This document shows, piece after piece, positions 42,074 through 50,467 of a stretch of 64,000 bases of DNA (position 1 is its first letter; each line of letters begins with the position of its first letter). The stretch is taken from assembly GCA_002371495.1 (NCBI GenBank), contig DFIX01000048.1, forward strand, positions 1 to 64,000, in the 5' to 3' direction. This DNA is from Eggerthellaceae bacterium UBA3686 (GTDB lineage Bacteria; Actinomycetota; Coriobacteriia; Coriobacteriales; Eggerthellaceae). Position numbers and translations under genes: made by a program. The notes beneath the pieces were generated by a model that made no database searches, was not told where the DNA came from, and worked only from the letters and a program-made list of their open reading frames with translations.

Positions 42074-44425
42074 TTAAACGTTGACGGGCCCAGCAGCGCC
42101 CTCGCGCCCAATTGCCCATTTGGGCTTCCAGGCACGCAAGCGCAACGCATTCGTCACAACGAAGATGCTGCTCAGGCTCATCGCGGCTGCTGCGATGTCG
42201 GGCGTGAGCGTTATACCGAAAGGCGTCAGCGCACCTGCGGCCACCGGTATGCAGATGACGTTGTAGAACAGCGCCCAGAACAGATTCTGCTTGATGTTGC
42301 GCATGGTAGCGCGCGAGAGCTGGATTCCGGCTGCGACGTCCATCAGGTCGTTTTTCACGAGCACCATGTCGGCGCTCTCGAGCGCAACGTCGGTGCCCGC
42401 TCCGATGGCGATGCCCACATCGGCGCGCGCAAGGGCCGGTGCATCGTTCACGCCATCGCCCACCATAGCCACCTTGCCTTCGCGCGCGAGCAGCTGAACC
42501 TGAGCGTCCTTGCCATCGGGAAGCACTCCGGCGACCACCTGGTCGACATCGACCTGTCGCTGGATCGCCTGAGCAGTGCGCTCGTTGTCGCCGGTCAGCA
42601 TGACCGTGCGTACGCCGAGCGCATGCAGCTCCTGTACGGCCGCAGCACTGGTGGGCTTCACCTGGTCTGCCACCGCGATGATGCCGAGCGCTTGGCCGCC
42701 CCACGCGAAGTAAAGCGGCGTCTTGCCCTGCAGAGCCAACTCGGCGCCAAGCTCCTCGAGGCCACCCAAATCGATTCCCTCGTCACCCATCATGAGCGCA
42801 TTGCCGCCGAACGCAGCCGCTCCTTCGGTCACGCCGGCCAGACCGCGGCCCGGTACCTGGCGAAAATCCTTCACGGGAAGCTGATCGCTATTCTGCTCGG
42901 CAGCGTAATCGCAGATCGCGCGCGCAAGCGGATGCTCGCTTTTCTTCTCGAGCCCGTACGCGAGCATCAGCAGATCGCCTGTCTCAATGCCCTGAGCCGG
43001 TATCACGTCAGTAACCTCGGGCGTGCCCTTGGTGATGGTGCCGGTCTTGTCGAGCACGACCGTGGCTATGTTGTGCGCGTTCTCGAGCGCCTCGGCGCTC
43101 TTGATCAGGATGCCCTGCTTGGCTCCGCGCCCCGTACCGACCATGATCGCCGTCGGCGTGGCCAAGCCCAAAGCGCACGGGCAGCTGATGACGAGCACCG
43201 AGATCCCATGCACGACCGCCTTCGACACGTCCATGCCCGAAACGACGAGCCACGCCACGAACACGGCTACCGCAATGCCGATGACCACCGGCACGAATAC
43301 GGCGCTGATGCGGTCAGCCAACCGTTGGATGGGGGCTTTAGAGCTCGTCGCATCGTCTACCAATTGGATGATATGGGCGAGCGCCGTATCGGCGCCCACG
43401 CGGACCGCGCGCATCTTGAAATAGCCGGCGGTATTGACCGTAGCGCCGGTTACTTGCGATCCTTCCGGCTTGTCGACGGGGATGCTCTCGCCGGTGAGCG
43501 CCGACTCGTCCACGACGCCTGCGCCTTCCACCACCACGCCGTCAACCGGGACGGATTGCCCCGCGCGCACAGCCAAGACGTCGCCCGGCTGCACGCGCTC
43601 GATCGGCACTTCCTGCTCGACGCCGTCATCGCCCACGAGCGTAGCCGTTTTGGGCGCGAGGTCCATGAGCGCGGTGATGGCATCGGTCGTGCGCCCCTTC
43701 GAGCGCGCTTCGAAGTACTTGCCCAACGTGATCAGGGTCAAGATCATGCCCGCACCTTCGAAGTACAAATCCATCGCCGCCGCATGCGCCGTCGCCATGT
43801 CGCCTGCCCCCAGCGCCGCGCCCATACGGTAGAGTTGCGCGATGCTGTACAGGAGTGACGCCGTTGCGCCGAGCGCCACGAGGGTGTCCATGTTGGGCGC
43901 TCCGTGCGCCAGCCCCTTGAAGCCGTTGCGGAAGAACTTGAAGTTCACGAACACGATGGGGATGGTCAGCAGAAACTGGGTCAGCGCCAACGTCATGACG
44001 TTGGCGTGCCCCAGGAAGACCGAGGGCAGGGGCCACCCGTACATATGGCCCATATCTATATAGAAGAGCGGAATTGCGAAAACGAAGCTGACGATAAGGC
44101 GCATCTTCACCGTCTTCGCCTCCTGTGCGGCTGCGTTTTGGGGCTTCGACGCATTCGTGCGTGCACCTGCGGCAAAAGCCCCCGCCTCGCCCGCATCCGA
44201 AACGACGGGCACCGCGCCGTACCCCGCCTTGTCGACGGCGCTGCTGATGGCTGCGAGGGTCTCGGGGTTTCCGTCGTAGCTGACCTCCATGCTGTTCTTC
44301 AGCAGGTTCACGACCGCCTTGTTGACGCCCGGCACCTCTGACGTCACCTTCTCGACGCGTGTCGAGCAGGCTGCGCAAGTCATCCCCGTGACGTCGAATT
44401 TCTGGGTTGCAATTACGTCTGCCAT
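42074..44425 (-). CDS. copA: Copper-exporting P1B-type ATPase
   Basis: A 783-residue P-type ATPase. It has one N-terminal HMA domain (GMTCAACS, about residues 14-21), eight membrane helices, CPCALG in helix 6, the phosphorylation loop DKTGTITKG, HP in EKKSEHPLARA, and GDGVNDAPALA. These are the standard CopA motifs for Cu(I) export. It begins directly after the csoR stop, with a GGGGG site inside the end of csoR, so translation is coupled. Confidence 0.95.
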   Translation of the reverse strand: MADVIATQKFDVTGMTCAACSTRVEKVTSEVPGVNKAVVNLLKNSMEVSYDGNPETLAAISSAVDKAGYGAVPVVSDAGEAGAFAAGARTNASKPQNAAAQEAKTVKMRLIVSFVFAIPLFYIDMGHMYGWPLPSVFLGHANVMTLALTQFLLTIPIVFVNFKFFRNGFKGLAHGAPNMDTLVALGATASLLYSIAQLYRMGAALGAGDMATAHAAAMDLYFEGAGMILTLITLGKYFEARSKGRTTDAITALMDLAPKTATLVGDDGVEQEVPIERVQPGDVLAVRAGQSVPVDGVVVEGAGVVDESALTGESIPVDKPEGSQVTGATVNTAGYFKMRAVRVGADTALAHIIQLVDDATSSKAPIQRLADRISAVFVPVVIGIAVAVFVAWLVVSGMDVSKAVVHGISVLVISCPCALGLATPTAIMVGTGRGAKQGILIKSAEALENAHNIATVVLDKTGTITKGTPEVTDVIPAQGIETGDLLMLAYGLEKKSEHPLARAICDYAAEQNSDQLPVKDFRQVPGRGLAGVTEGAAAFGGNALMMGDEGIDLGGLEELGAELALQGKTPLYFAWGGQALGIIAVADQVKPTSAAAVQELHALGVRTVMLTGDNERTAQAIQRQVDVDQVVAGVLPDGKDAQVQLLAREGKVAMVGDGVNDAPALARADVGIAIGAGTDVALESADMVLVKNDLMDVAAGIQLSRATMRNIKQNLFWALFYNVICIPVAAGALTPFGITLTPDIAAAAMSLSSIFVVTNALRLRAWKPKWAIGREGAAGPVNV

Positions 44426-44734
44426 CTAGCGGCCCCCGAACTTGCGGATGAGGTCCATGGCTTCGTCGACCACGGCCTCGTTGCCATTGCGCACCTGCTC
44501 GATCACGCACGTGTGCAGGTGGTTCTCGAGGATGAGCTCGCTTACGCGGTGTACGGCCTTCTCGGCCGCCATGAGCTGCAGCAGCACGTCACCGCAGTAC
44601 CGGTTGTCTTCGATCATGGCCTTCACGCCGCCGAGCTGGCCTATCGCCCGGTTCAGTCGACGTTGCAGATTGGCCTGAAACTCGTCATCGCGCGGCGTTT
44701 CCTTGTGCCTGCATGTGCATTCCCTTGGCTCCAT
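44426..44734 (-). CDS. csoR: CsoR-family copper-sensing repressor
   Basis: A 102-residue four-helix repressor. The Cu(I) ligand set C-H-C is visible: Cys in NRYCGDVLLQL and His/Cys in ENHLHTCVIEQ. The N-terminus has an additional CTCRH. It should repress its own operon until Cu(I) binds. The ATG at 44734 has GGAGG 4 nt upstream. A fitting operator is seen 13 nt before the start. Confidence 0.93.
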   Translation of the reverse strand: MEPRECTCRHKETPRDDEFQANLQRRLNRAIGQLGGVKAMIEDNRYCGDVLLQLMAAEKAVHRVSELILENHLHTCVIEQVRNGNEAVVDEAMDLIRKFGGR

Positions 44735-44746
44735 TGTGCCTCCAAT

Positions 44747-44763
44747 ATACTCCCTGGGGGTAT
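44747..44763. promoter_or_regulatory. CsoR-type operator
   Basis: ATACTCCCTGGGGGTAT is a pseudo-palindrome with one mismatch, of the GC-rich type known for CsoR. It lies between the promoter at 44776-44803 and the csoR start, so a bound repressor would block initiation or escape. Confidence 0.7.
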
Positions 44764-44775
44764 TTTTCAAGGGAA

Positions 44776-44803
44776 AGTATAGCGCTGCCGACTGAAAAGC
44801 CAA
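44776..44803 (-). promoter_or_regulatory. Promoter of csoR-copA-copZ
   Basis: On the minus strand TTGGCT (44803-44798), 16 nt, TATACT (44781-44776). The transcription start would fall just before or in the operator. Confidence 0.55.
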
Positions 44804-44817
44804 CCGTGCAAATAAAC

Positions 44818-44861
44818 AAAAAGCCGCGAGACTCCGCCCAATCCGGGCAAAGCCTCGCAGC
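44818..44861 (-). terminator. Terminator of the small gene at 44885
   Basis: On the minus strand GCTGCGAG pairs with CTCGCGGC, with an inner stem TGCCCGGATTGGGCGG, followed by TTTTTGTTT. It isolates the copper operon from upstream transcription. Confidence 0.75.
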
Positions 44862-44884
44862 CGATTTCCTCGTGAAAGAAAAGG

Positions 44885-45127
44885 CTATGCCTTGAGCCAG
44901 TCCTTCGCTTCCTTCTCGGTAACGGGAACGATGTCCTCGCCTGCGCAGTAAGGACTGTCGGCTCCACCGAGGCCCCACAGGAAGTACAGGCCGCCCTTGG
45001 TCTTGTACAGGGTCTCTTCGTAGCCGGCCGGGTCGCCATAGTAGCTGTGGGCGCGATTGCCCAGCGCTTCGGCCTTGCTCGTATCGTATACGTGCTTCTT
45101 GCCTTCGAACACCTTTGTCTTGCGCAT
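44885..45127 (-). CDS. Small conserved-looking protein of unknown function
   Basis: An 80-residue soluble protein. The part LYKTKGGLYFLWGLGGADSPY followed by TEKEAKDWLKA (written in two pieces) suggests a small beta-sheet module ending in a helix. The composition (many Gly, Lys, Tyr) is that of a real gene. The ATG has GGAGGAAAC upstream (AGGAGG, 7 nt), and it is closed by a good terminator. No family with a known function is recognised. Confidence 0.75.
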   Translation of the reverse strand: MRKTKVFEGKKHVYDTSKAEALGNRAHSYYGDPAGYEETLYKTKGGLYFLWGLGGADSPYCAGEDIVPVTEKEAKDWLKA

Positions 45128-45280
45128 GTTTCCTCCTAAAGGACGACGCCTCTACCTCTACTTGTCTATCGCTTTTCCGCAATAGCTAGCTCGTTGCTAA
45201 TGTATCACTATATGACGAATAACGCACGTTCGCGGGATTTGGAAACACCCACCGCCCCTCTTAGCGCGACGAGCCATACT

Positions 45281-46060
45281 TTATTTAGAAGGCGCGCACC
45301 CAAAAGCACCAGGTTGAAATGCCGCCTTCACTTCCTCGTCAGCACCGGGGAAATACGGGCACTCCTTGCGGCGACACTCGGCATTGTTTGCGAAAAACGA
45401 GCACGTCACCTCAACGGGCAGCTGCATGTTGGCGCCAAGCGTCGCATCGATATAGGGCACCGCGGCAATAATGGCCGTATAGCCGGTTCGCTTGCAACAG
45501 CGCGGTCCTCCCAAGTCGGCCAGACGGCCCAAGATCATCGACGTCAGGCGCTGGCACTGCGCCCAGGGCTCCTGCGACAGAGGGGTCGAGCCGTTCAGCA
45601 CGCTCATGGCCTGGCCGGCCGAAACCGCGGCACCGCATGCGCCCCAGAACCCACACGCACCGCCAGGCACCTGCAAGCTGCGCTTCCTAAGCTCGGAAAG
45701 CGCCGCGGCTTTATTTAGGGGCTCGCCTTTGGGGTTCTTTCCGCCAGCGTTGGCATACGCCGTGATGAGCGCTGCGCCGATGAGCGTATGATGTTCGGGG
45801 CCGTTCGGGTAAATCGACTTGTCTTGCATGGCCTCGTTGACGATCTCGATGGGATCGGTCGATTCGGACCTCGAGCACAGTCCCAAGATGTAGTCGACGC
45901 CTTCAACGCGATGGCACGTGTTACATATATAATGCCCTGATTCGCAGGCGCAATGTCCGAGCTCTTTCTTGCCGCAAATGTGGCACGTGGCTTCCCGCGC
46001 CTCGCCCCAATAAACCAGCGGGTCGCCGCAGACCAGGCAGTTCGCTTTCCCTATCGTCAT
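45281..46060 (-). CDS. Cysteine-rich DUF5714-like protein
   Basis: A 259-residue protein. The N-terminal 50 residues are a double zinc-ribbon-like region (CLVCGDPL, CHICGKKELGHCACESGH, YICNTCH). The rest contains GGACGFWGACGAAVSAGQAMS and a C-terminal Cys set (CSFFANNAECRRKECPYFP in part), suggesting metal binding. It resembles DUF5714 proteins found in methanogens and Eggerthellaceae, with unknown role. The ATG at 46060 has a G-rich site upstream; a longer start at 46114 is possible. Divergent from the redox cluster. Confidence 0.75.
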   Translation of the reverse strand: MTIGKANCLVCGDPLVYWGEAREATCHICGKKELGHCACESGHYICNTCHRVEGVDYILGLCSRSESTDPIEIVNEAMQDKSIYPNGPEHHTLIGAALITAYANAGGKNPKGEPLNKAAALSELRKRSLQVPGGACGFWGACGAAVSAGQAMSVLNGSTPLSQEPWAQCQRLTSMILGRLADLGGPRCCKRTGYTAIIAAVPYIDATLGANMQLPVEVTCSFFANNAECRRKECPYFPGADEEVKAAFQPGAFGCAPSK

Positions 46061-46245
46061 TTCGCAATCCCCCCCCAAAAGGCGACGGCAGTAGAGCTTC
46101 TTTGCCAACCGCATTGCTCCGCAGCAATCAACAATCAGGTTATCGTTCTCGTTGTCGTTTCACAGATTAAACCAACAGGAGTACCATTGCGAACGGCGCA
46201 CCTAAGGGCGCGCCAAAAGACGAGAGATTCAGAAAAGAGGTAGCG

Positions 46246-49218
46246 GTGGCAAAGGAACACTGGGCGACACCGGCCGCTGAGCAAGGCAAAGGACACATCG
46301 ACCCAAAAAGGAACCAGGGAAACGCGATTGTCGAGGTCTTTGACCGGCCCGAAAGCGCGCGTACAAAAGAAGAGAGCGAGCACCCCGAGCTTTGGGAGCC
46401 CAACTACGTTTGGAGGCCTGAGAAAGCATACCGGCCCGCTGAGCCGCTGGAGCCCTGGCAGCCTGCCATGGAAATCGACCCGGCAACGCGGCCCGAGACC
46501 ATGAAGCTCGCCAAGATGATGATCGACCGCATCCCCAAGAAGCTCGGCATCCAGAAGATCACGCCCGCCGACCCCGAATGCTGGGGCTTGCTTTCCGTGT
46601 TCACCGAGGAAACGGCCTACATCGCCAACCACATGGGCATCCGCAAACCCATGACCATGGCGCAGATCGCCGAAGCCTGCGACTGGCCGCTCGAGAAGGT
46701 CGAGCCGCTCGTCAACCACATGGCGCAGGTCGGCAACCTGGAATACAACTGGGAAAACCTCGACGGCAAGAACCCCGGCCACGAGAAGCGCTTCGCCGTG
46801 CCCGTGCAATTGCCCGGCATGGGCGAATTCTACGCCATGAACGAGGCGGCGCTCGAGGAGCATCCCGAGATGAGCACCTACTTCGAGCGCATCGCATACA
46901 TGGGGCCGGCGCAGATCGCCGACATCGTCCCGCCCGGCGGTGGCGGCGTCGGCATGCATGTCGTCCCGGTAGAAAAGGCAATCGAGCAGGAGGAGCATTC
47001 GGCAGATGTCGAGCACCTCTCGTACTGGTTGAAGAAATACGACCGCTTCTCGTCGGCCGTGTGCTCGTGCCGCATGTCCGAGACCGTGCGCGGCGTGAAC
47101 ACCGGCGACGATCCCGAGGGCTGGTGCATCGGCGTTGGCGATATGGCCGACTACGAAGTACAGACTGGCAAGGGGCGCTACGTCACCTACGACGAAGCCA
47201 TGGAAATCATCCGGAAAGCCGAAGACCTGGGCTTCGTGCACCAGATCACCAACATCGACGGCTCCGAGAAGATCTTCGCAGTATGCAACTGCCAAAAGTC
47301 GGTATGCTACGGCCTGCGCACGAGCCAGCTATTCAACACGCCGAACTTCAGCCGCTCGGCTTACGTCGCCCACGTCGATGCCGACGCGTGCGTAGCCTGC
47401 GGACAGTGCGTCGAAAACTGCCCCGCTGGCGCAGTGAAGCTCGGCCAGCGCCTCTGCACGCTCAACGGACCCATCGAGTACCCGCGCCACGAACTGCCCG
47501 ATGACAACGAGTGGGGTCCCGACAAGTGGGACCCAGATTATCGCGACAACAATCGCATCGAGACCTACGACACCGGCACTGCGCCCTGCAAAGTGGCCTG
47601 CCCCGCCCACATAGGCGTCGAAGGCTACCTGCGCTTGGCCGCACAGGGACGCTACACCGAGGCGCTCGCGCTGATCAAGAAGGAAAACCCCTTCCCCGCC
47701 GTCTGCGGTCGCGTGTGCAACCACCGCTGCGAGGATGCGTGCACACGTGCGCTCATCGACGACGCCGTGGCCATCGACGCCGTGAAGAAGTTCATCGCAG
47801 AGCGCGACCTGCAAGCCGAAACGCGCTACATCCCACCGGTGCTGCAGCCGTCGCTGCGCGGCCCCTACCCCGAAAAAGTCGCCATCGTGGGCGCTGGCCC
47901 TGCCGGCTTGTCGTGCGCATACTATCTGGCCACGCTGGGTTATTCGCCCACGGTCTTCGAGCGCAACGAGAAGCCGGGCGGCATGATGACCTACGGCATC
48001 CCCTCGTATAAGCTCGAGAAGAACGTCGTGGACGCCGAGATAGACGTGCTGCGCGAACTGGGCGTCGACATCCGCTGCGGCGTGGACGTTGGCCGCGACC
48101 TGACGCTCGACGACCTGCGAAAGCAAGGGTACAAGGCTTTCTACCTGGCCATCGGCGCACAGGGCGGACGTTTGGCCGGCGTTAAGGGCGAGGACGCCGA
48201 AGGCGTGACCACAGCCGTCGAGCTGTTGCGCACCGTGCTGGCCGACGAGGACCACGAGATGCCGGGCAAAACCGTCGTCATCGGCGGCGGCAACGTGGCC
48301 ATCGACGCCGCCCGCGCCGCCGTGCGCGCAGGCTCGAGCGAAGTGGCAATGTTCTGCCTCGAACAGCGCGACGAGATGCCCGCGACGCCTGAAGAGCGCC
48401 TCGAAGCCGAGGAAGATGGCGTGGCCATCGACTGCGGTTGGGGCCCGGCAGAAGTGCTCGTCGAGAACGGCCGCGTGAGCGGCATCGCGCTCAAGCGCTG
48501 CACGCGCGTGTTCGACGAGAGCCACCGTTTCTCGCCTGTCTACGACGAGACCGACCTCAAGATCGTCCCGTGCCAGAACGTGGTCATGGCCGTTGGCCAA
48601 ACCATCGAATGGGGCGAGATGCTGGCCGGCTCGGCTGTCGAGCTCGACCGCGGCGGACGCGCGCAGGCCGACGCGCGCACGTATCAGACCGCCGAGCCCG
48701 ATATCTTCGTGGGCGGCGACGCCTACACGGGCCCGAAGTTCGTCATCGACGCCATCGCCGCAGGCCACGAAGCGGCTATTTCCATCCACCGCTTCGTACA
48801 GCCGGGCAATTCGCTCACGCTCGGCCGCAACCAGCGCCGCTACGTCGAGCTGAACAAGGACGATGTGGCCATCAACCCGCTGAGCTACGACCACGGCCCG
48901 CGCCAGGCCGAGGGCGTCGACTCGACCATCGACCATCACCGTTCGTACCGCGACTGGCACCTGACGCTGACCGAAGAGCAGGTACGCGCCGAAACCGCCC
49001 GTTGCCTTAAATGCGGAGCGAGCGTCGTGGATCCCAACAAGTGCGTCGGCTGCGGCGTGTGCACCACCAAATGCGACTTCGACGCCATCCATCTGAGCCG
49101 CGACTTGCCCGAGTGCTCCACCATGTACAAGAACGAGGACAAGCTGAAGGCGATCATCCCCTACGCCGCAAAGCGCAAGATCAAGATTCTGAAAAAGAAG
49201 ATTCGCAAACAGAAGTAA
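46246..49218 (+). CDS. Large iron-sulfur FAD/NAD(P) oxidoreductase (GltD-like) with N-terminal ferredoxin module
   Basis: A 990-residue redox protein. Residues about 85-370 form a cysteine-rich region with a winged-helix-like start and CSCR, CNCQ motifs. A ferredoxin site CVACGQCVENCPAGAVKLG follows (about 385-405). Then comes the GltD-type core: CPAHIGVEGYLRLA and CGRVCNHRCEDAC, FAD site AIVGAGPAGLSCAYYLA, NAD(P) site VVIGGGNVAIDAARAA and GGDAYTGP. A last ferredoxin site is CVGCGVCTTKCDFDAI. It may transfer electrons between NAD(P)H, ferredoxin and a partner; no GltB is near. The start is GTG with AAAAGAGG 5 nt upstream. First of three co-directional genes. Confidence 0.85.
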   Translation: MAKEHWATPAAEQGKGHIDPKRNQGNAIVEVFDRPESARTKEESEHPELWEPNYVWRPEKAYRPAEPLEPWQPAMEIDPATRPETMKLAKMMIDRIPKKLGIQKITPADPECWGLLSVFTEETAYIANHMGIRKPMTMAQIAEACDWPLEKVEPLVNHMAQVGNLEYNWENLDGKNPGHEKRFAVPVQLPGMGEFYAMNEAALEEHPEMSTYFERIAYMGPAQIADIVPPGGGGVGMHVVPVEKAIEQEEHSADVEHLSYWLKKYDRFSSAVCSCRMSETVRGVNTGDDPEGWCIGVGDMADYEVQTGKGRYVTYDEAMEIIRKAEDLGFVHQITNIDGSEKIFAVCNCQKSVCYGLRTSQLFNTPNFSRSAYVAHVDADACVACGQCVENCPAGAVKLGQRLCTLNGPIEYPRHELPDDNEWGPDKWDPDYRDNNRIETYDTGTAPCKVACPAHIGVEGYLRLAAQGRYTEALALIKKENPFPAVCGRVCNHRCEDACTRALIDDAVAIDAVKKFIAERDLQAETRYIPPVLQPSLRGPYPEKVAIVGAGPAGLSCAYYLATLGYSPTVFERNEKPGGMMTYGIPSYKLEKNVVDAEIDVLRELGVDIRCGVDVGRDLTLDDLRKQGYKAFYLAIGAQGGRLAGVKGEDAEGVTTAVELLRTVLADEDHEMPGKTVVIGGGNVAIDAARAAVRAGSSEVAMFCLEQRDEMPATPEERLEAEEDGVAIDCGWGPAEVLVENGRVSGIALKRCTRVFDESHRFSPVYDETDLKIVPCQNVVMAVGQTIEWGEMLAGSAVELDRGGRAQADARTYQTAEPDIFVGGDAYTGPKFVIDAIAAGHEAAISIHRFVQPGNSLTLGRNQRRYVELNKDDVAINPLSYDHGPRQAEGVDSTIDHHRSYRDWHLTLTEEQVRAETARCLKCGASVVDPNKCVGCGVCTTKCDFDAIHLSRDLPECSTMYKNEDKLKAIIPYAAKRKIKILKKKIRKQK

Positions 49219-49231
49219 CCTATACAGTGAA

Positions 49232-49268
49232 AAATGTGTAAAAGGGGTCAGACCCCTTTTACACATTT
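49232..49268. repeat. Perfect 37-bp dispersed palindrome
   Basis: AAATGTGTAAAAGGGGTC, one A, and GACCCCTTTTACACATTT: perfect 18-bp arms. Very close to the copy at 3548. It lies 13 nt after the stop of the large oxidoreductase and could terminate or process the transcript. Confidence 0.85.
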
Positions 49269-49349
49269 CCGGCTGCGTGAGCTCTTAATCGGTGAAAGCA
49301 TTCGGCCAAGCGCCGATGCCATGAAATAGTCGGAAAGAAAGGACATGCT

Positions 49350-50405
49350 ATGCCGAAAGGAAAAACGGGACTGTTAAGCGTCGCCAAAGGCGCCGGAACG
49401 GCGCTGGGAGTAGTGGGCGTCGCGGCAGGCGCTGTCATCGGCAGTTGCCAAGCCGTCTACGAATGGGGCAAGGAGTGCTATGCCACGCCCGCCGAGCAGG
49501 CGCTCACCTATCCCGGCGACGAGTTGATGGAGCGCTTCGACCAATCGTTGGTCGAGACGGTCACGTCGGCCATCACCATTAACGCGCCGGTCGAGAAAGT
49601 CTACCCCTGGATCTACCAATGGGGCGGCACTAAGTCCGGCTCCCTCAGCTCGGAAGTGCTCGAGCGCGTATTCGGGCGCATGTCGATCTTCAACCGCTAC
49701 GAAATCTGCGAGGAATGGCAGATGCCCGATTCGTTCATGCCCGGCGACTTCATGGAATGGGACCGCTCCGGCATGGGCTGCGAGGCGGCCGACGTCGTTG
49801 CCGACAAGTACATCCTCAGTTTCTCGGACATCAAGCACCCGCCTCGGGCGCGCGGCGCTTACGCCATCGCCGGCGGCACGGTCGACGACATGAACTTCAT
49901 CTGGGGTTGGTACTTCGTTCCGCTCAAGGGCAACCGCACCCGCTTTATCTGCCACTGGAAGTACTATGGCAGCAAGAATGCGCCCACGCGCTTTGCGCTC
50001 AAGCGCGCCATCCTGCAGTGCGGCACCGCCATGCAGCGCTGGCAGATGGAATACACCAAGAAATGCGCCGAGGGCACGATGCCCGTGCACAATCATGTGA
50101 AGCTCTACCGCAAGATTTTCGGGCCGTACCATCACGTACCCGACGAAATCCAGGACAAGACCGACTGCACGCATGTGCGCGACGGCCGCGAAGCACCTGC
50201 AATCGAGGAAGTGCGTCCCGCCAAGATGGCCGATCCCGCCTGGCCGCCCGTCGAAGGCCCGTGGGACGTGGACTACGACTACTACAAAGAGCGCATCCCC
50301 CGCGCAATCGAGGAGATCAAGCAACAGGCCGCCAAGCAGCAGGCTGCTGCCGAGGCGAAGATCGCAGCGCTCGAAGAAGAGCTCGCCGCCCTCGAAGCCA
50401 AATAA
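49350..50405 (+). CDS. Membrane-anchored SRPBCC-like protein with C-terminal coiled coil
   Basis: A 351-residue protein. A glycine-rich hydrophobic stretch (about residues 8-30, GVVGVAAGAVIGS) can anchor it. Residues about 70-230 read like a START/SRPBCC ligand-binding fold (TSAITINAPVEKVYPWIYQW, FIWGWYFVPLKGNRTRFICH written in two motifs). The end is a helical Ala/Glu/Lys/Gln stretch likely to form a coiled coil. It sits between two flavoproteins in the same direction and may hold a hydrophobic substrate for them. This combination is not a characterised system to my knowledge. Confidence 0.7.
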   Translation: MPKGKTGLLSVAKGAGTALGVVGVAAGAVIGSCQAVYEWGKECYATPAEQALTYPGDELMERFDQSLVETVTSAITINAPVEKVYPWIYQWGGTKSGSLSSEVLERVFGRMSIFNRYEICEEWQMPDSFMPGDFMEWDRSGMGCEAADVVADKYILSFSDIKHPPRARGAYAIAGGTVDDMNFIWGWYFVPLKGNRTRFICHWKYYGSKNAPTRFALKRAILQCGTAMQRWQMEYTKKCAEGTMPVHNHVKLYRKIFGPYHHVPDEIQDKTDCTHVRDGREAPAIEEVRPAKMADPAWPPVEGPWDVDYDYYKERIPRAIEEIKQQAAKQQAAAEAKIAALEEELAALEAK

Positions 50406-50418
50406 CACCGACCAAAGG

Positions 50419-50448
50419 GCGTGAACATTCCTCCGTCCCTGTTCACGC
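50419..50448. repeat. Hairpin GCGTGAACA / TGTTCACGC
   Basis: Perfect 9-bp arms around TTCCTCCGTCCC, between the SRPBCC-like and the flavin oxidoreductase genes. Same subclass as 18810 and 39668. Confidence 0.7.
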
Positions 50449-50467
50449 ATACGAGAAAGGAATACTG

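Noticed and set aside
46135..49266. Long minus-strand frames opposite the 990-residue oxidoreductase
   Set aside because: They arise from the high GC content at third codon positions. Their translation is rich in Arg, Ala, His and Val without family sequence, while the plus strand shows clear motifs.
49715..50467. Upstream extension of the amine-oxidase-like frame
   Set aside because: It runs through the SRPBCC-like gene in another phase. The FAD motif begins right after ATG 50468, which has its own ribosome site.
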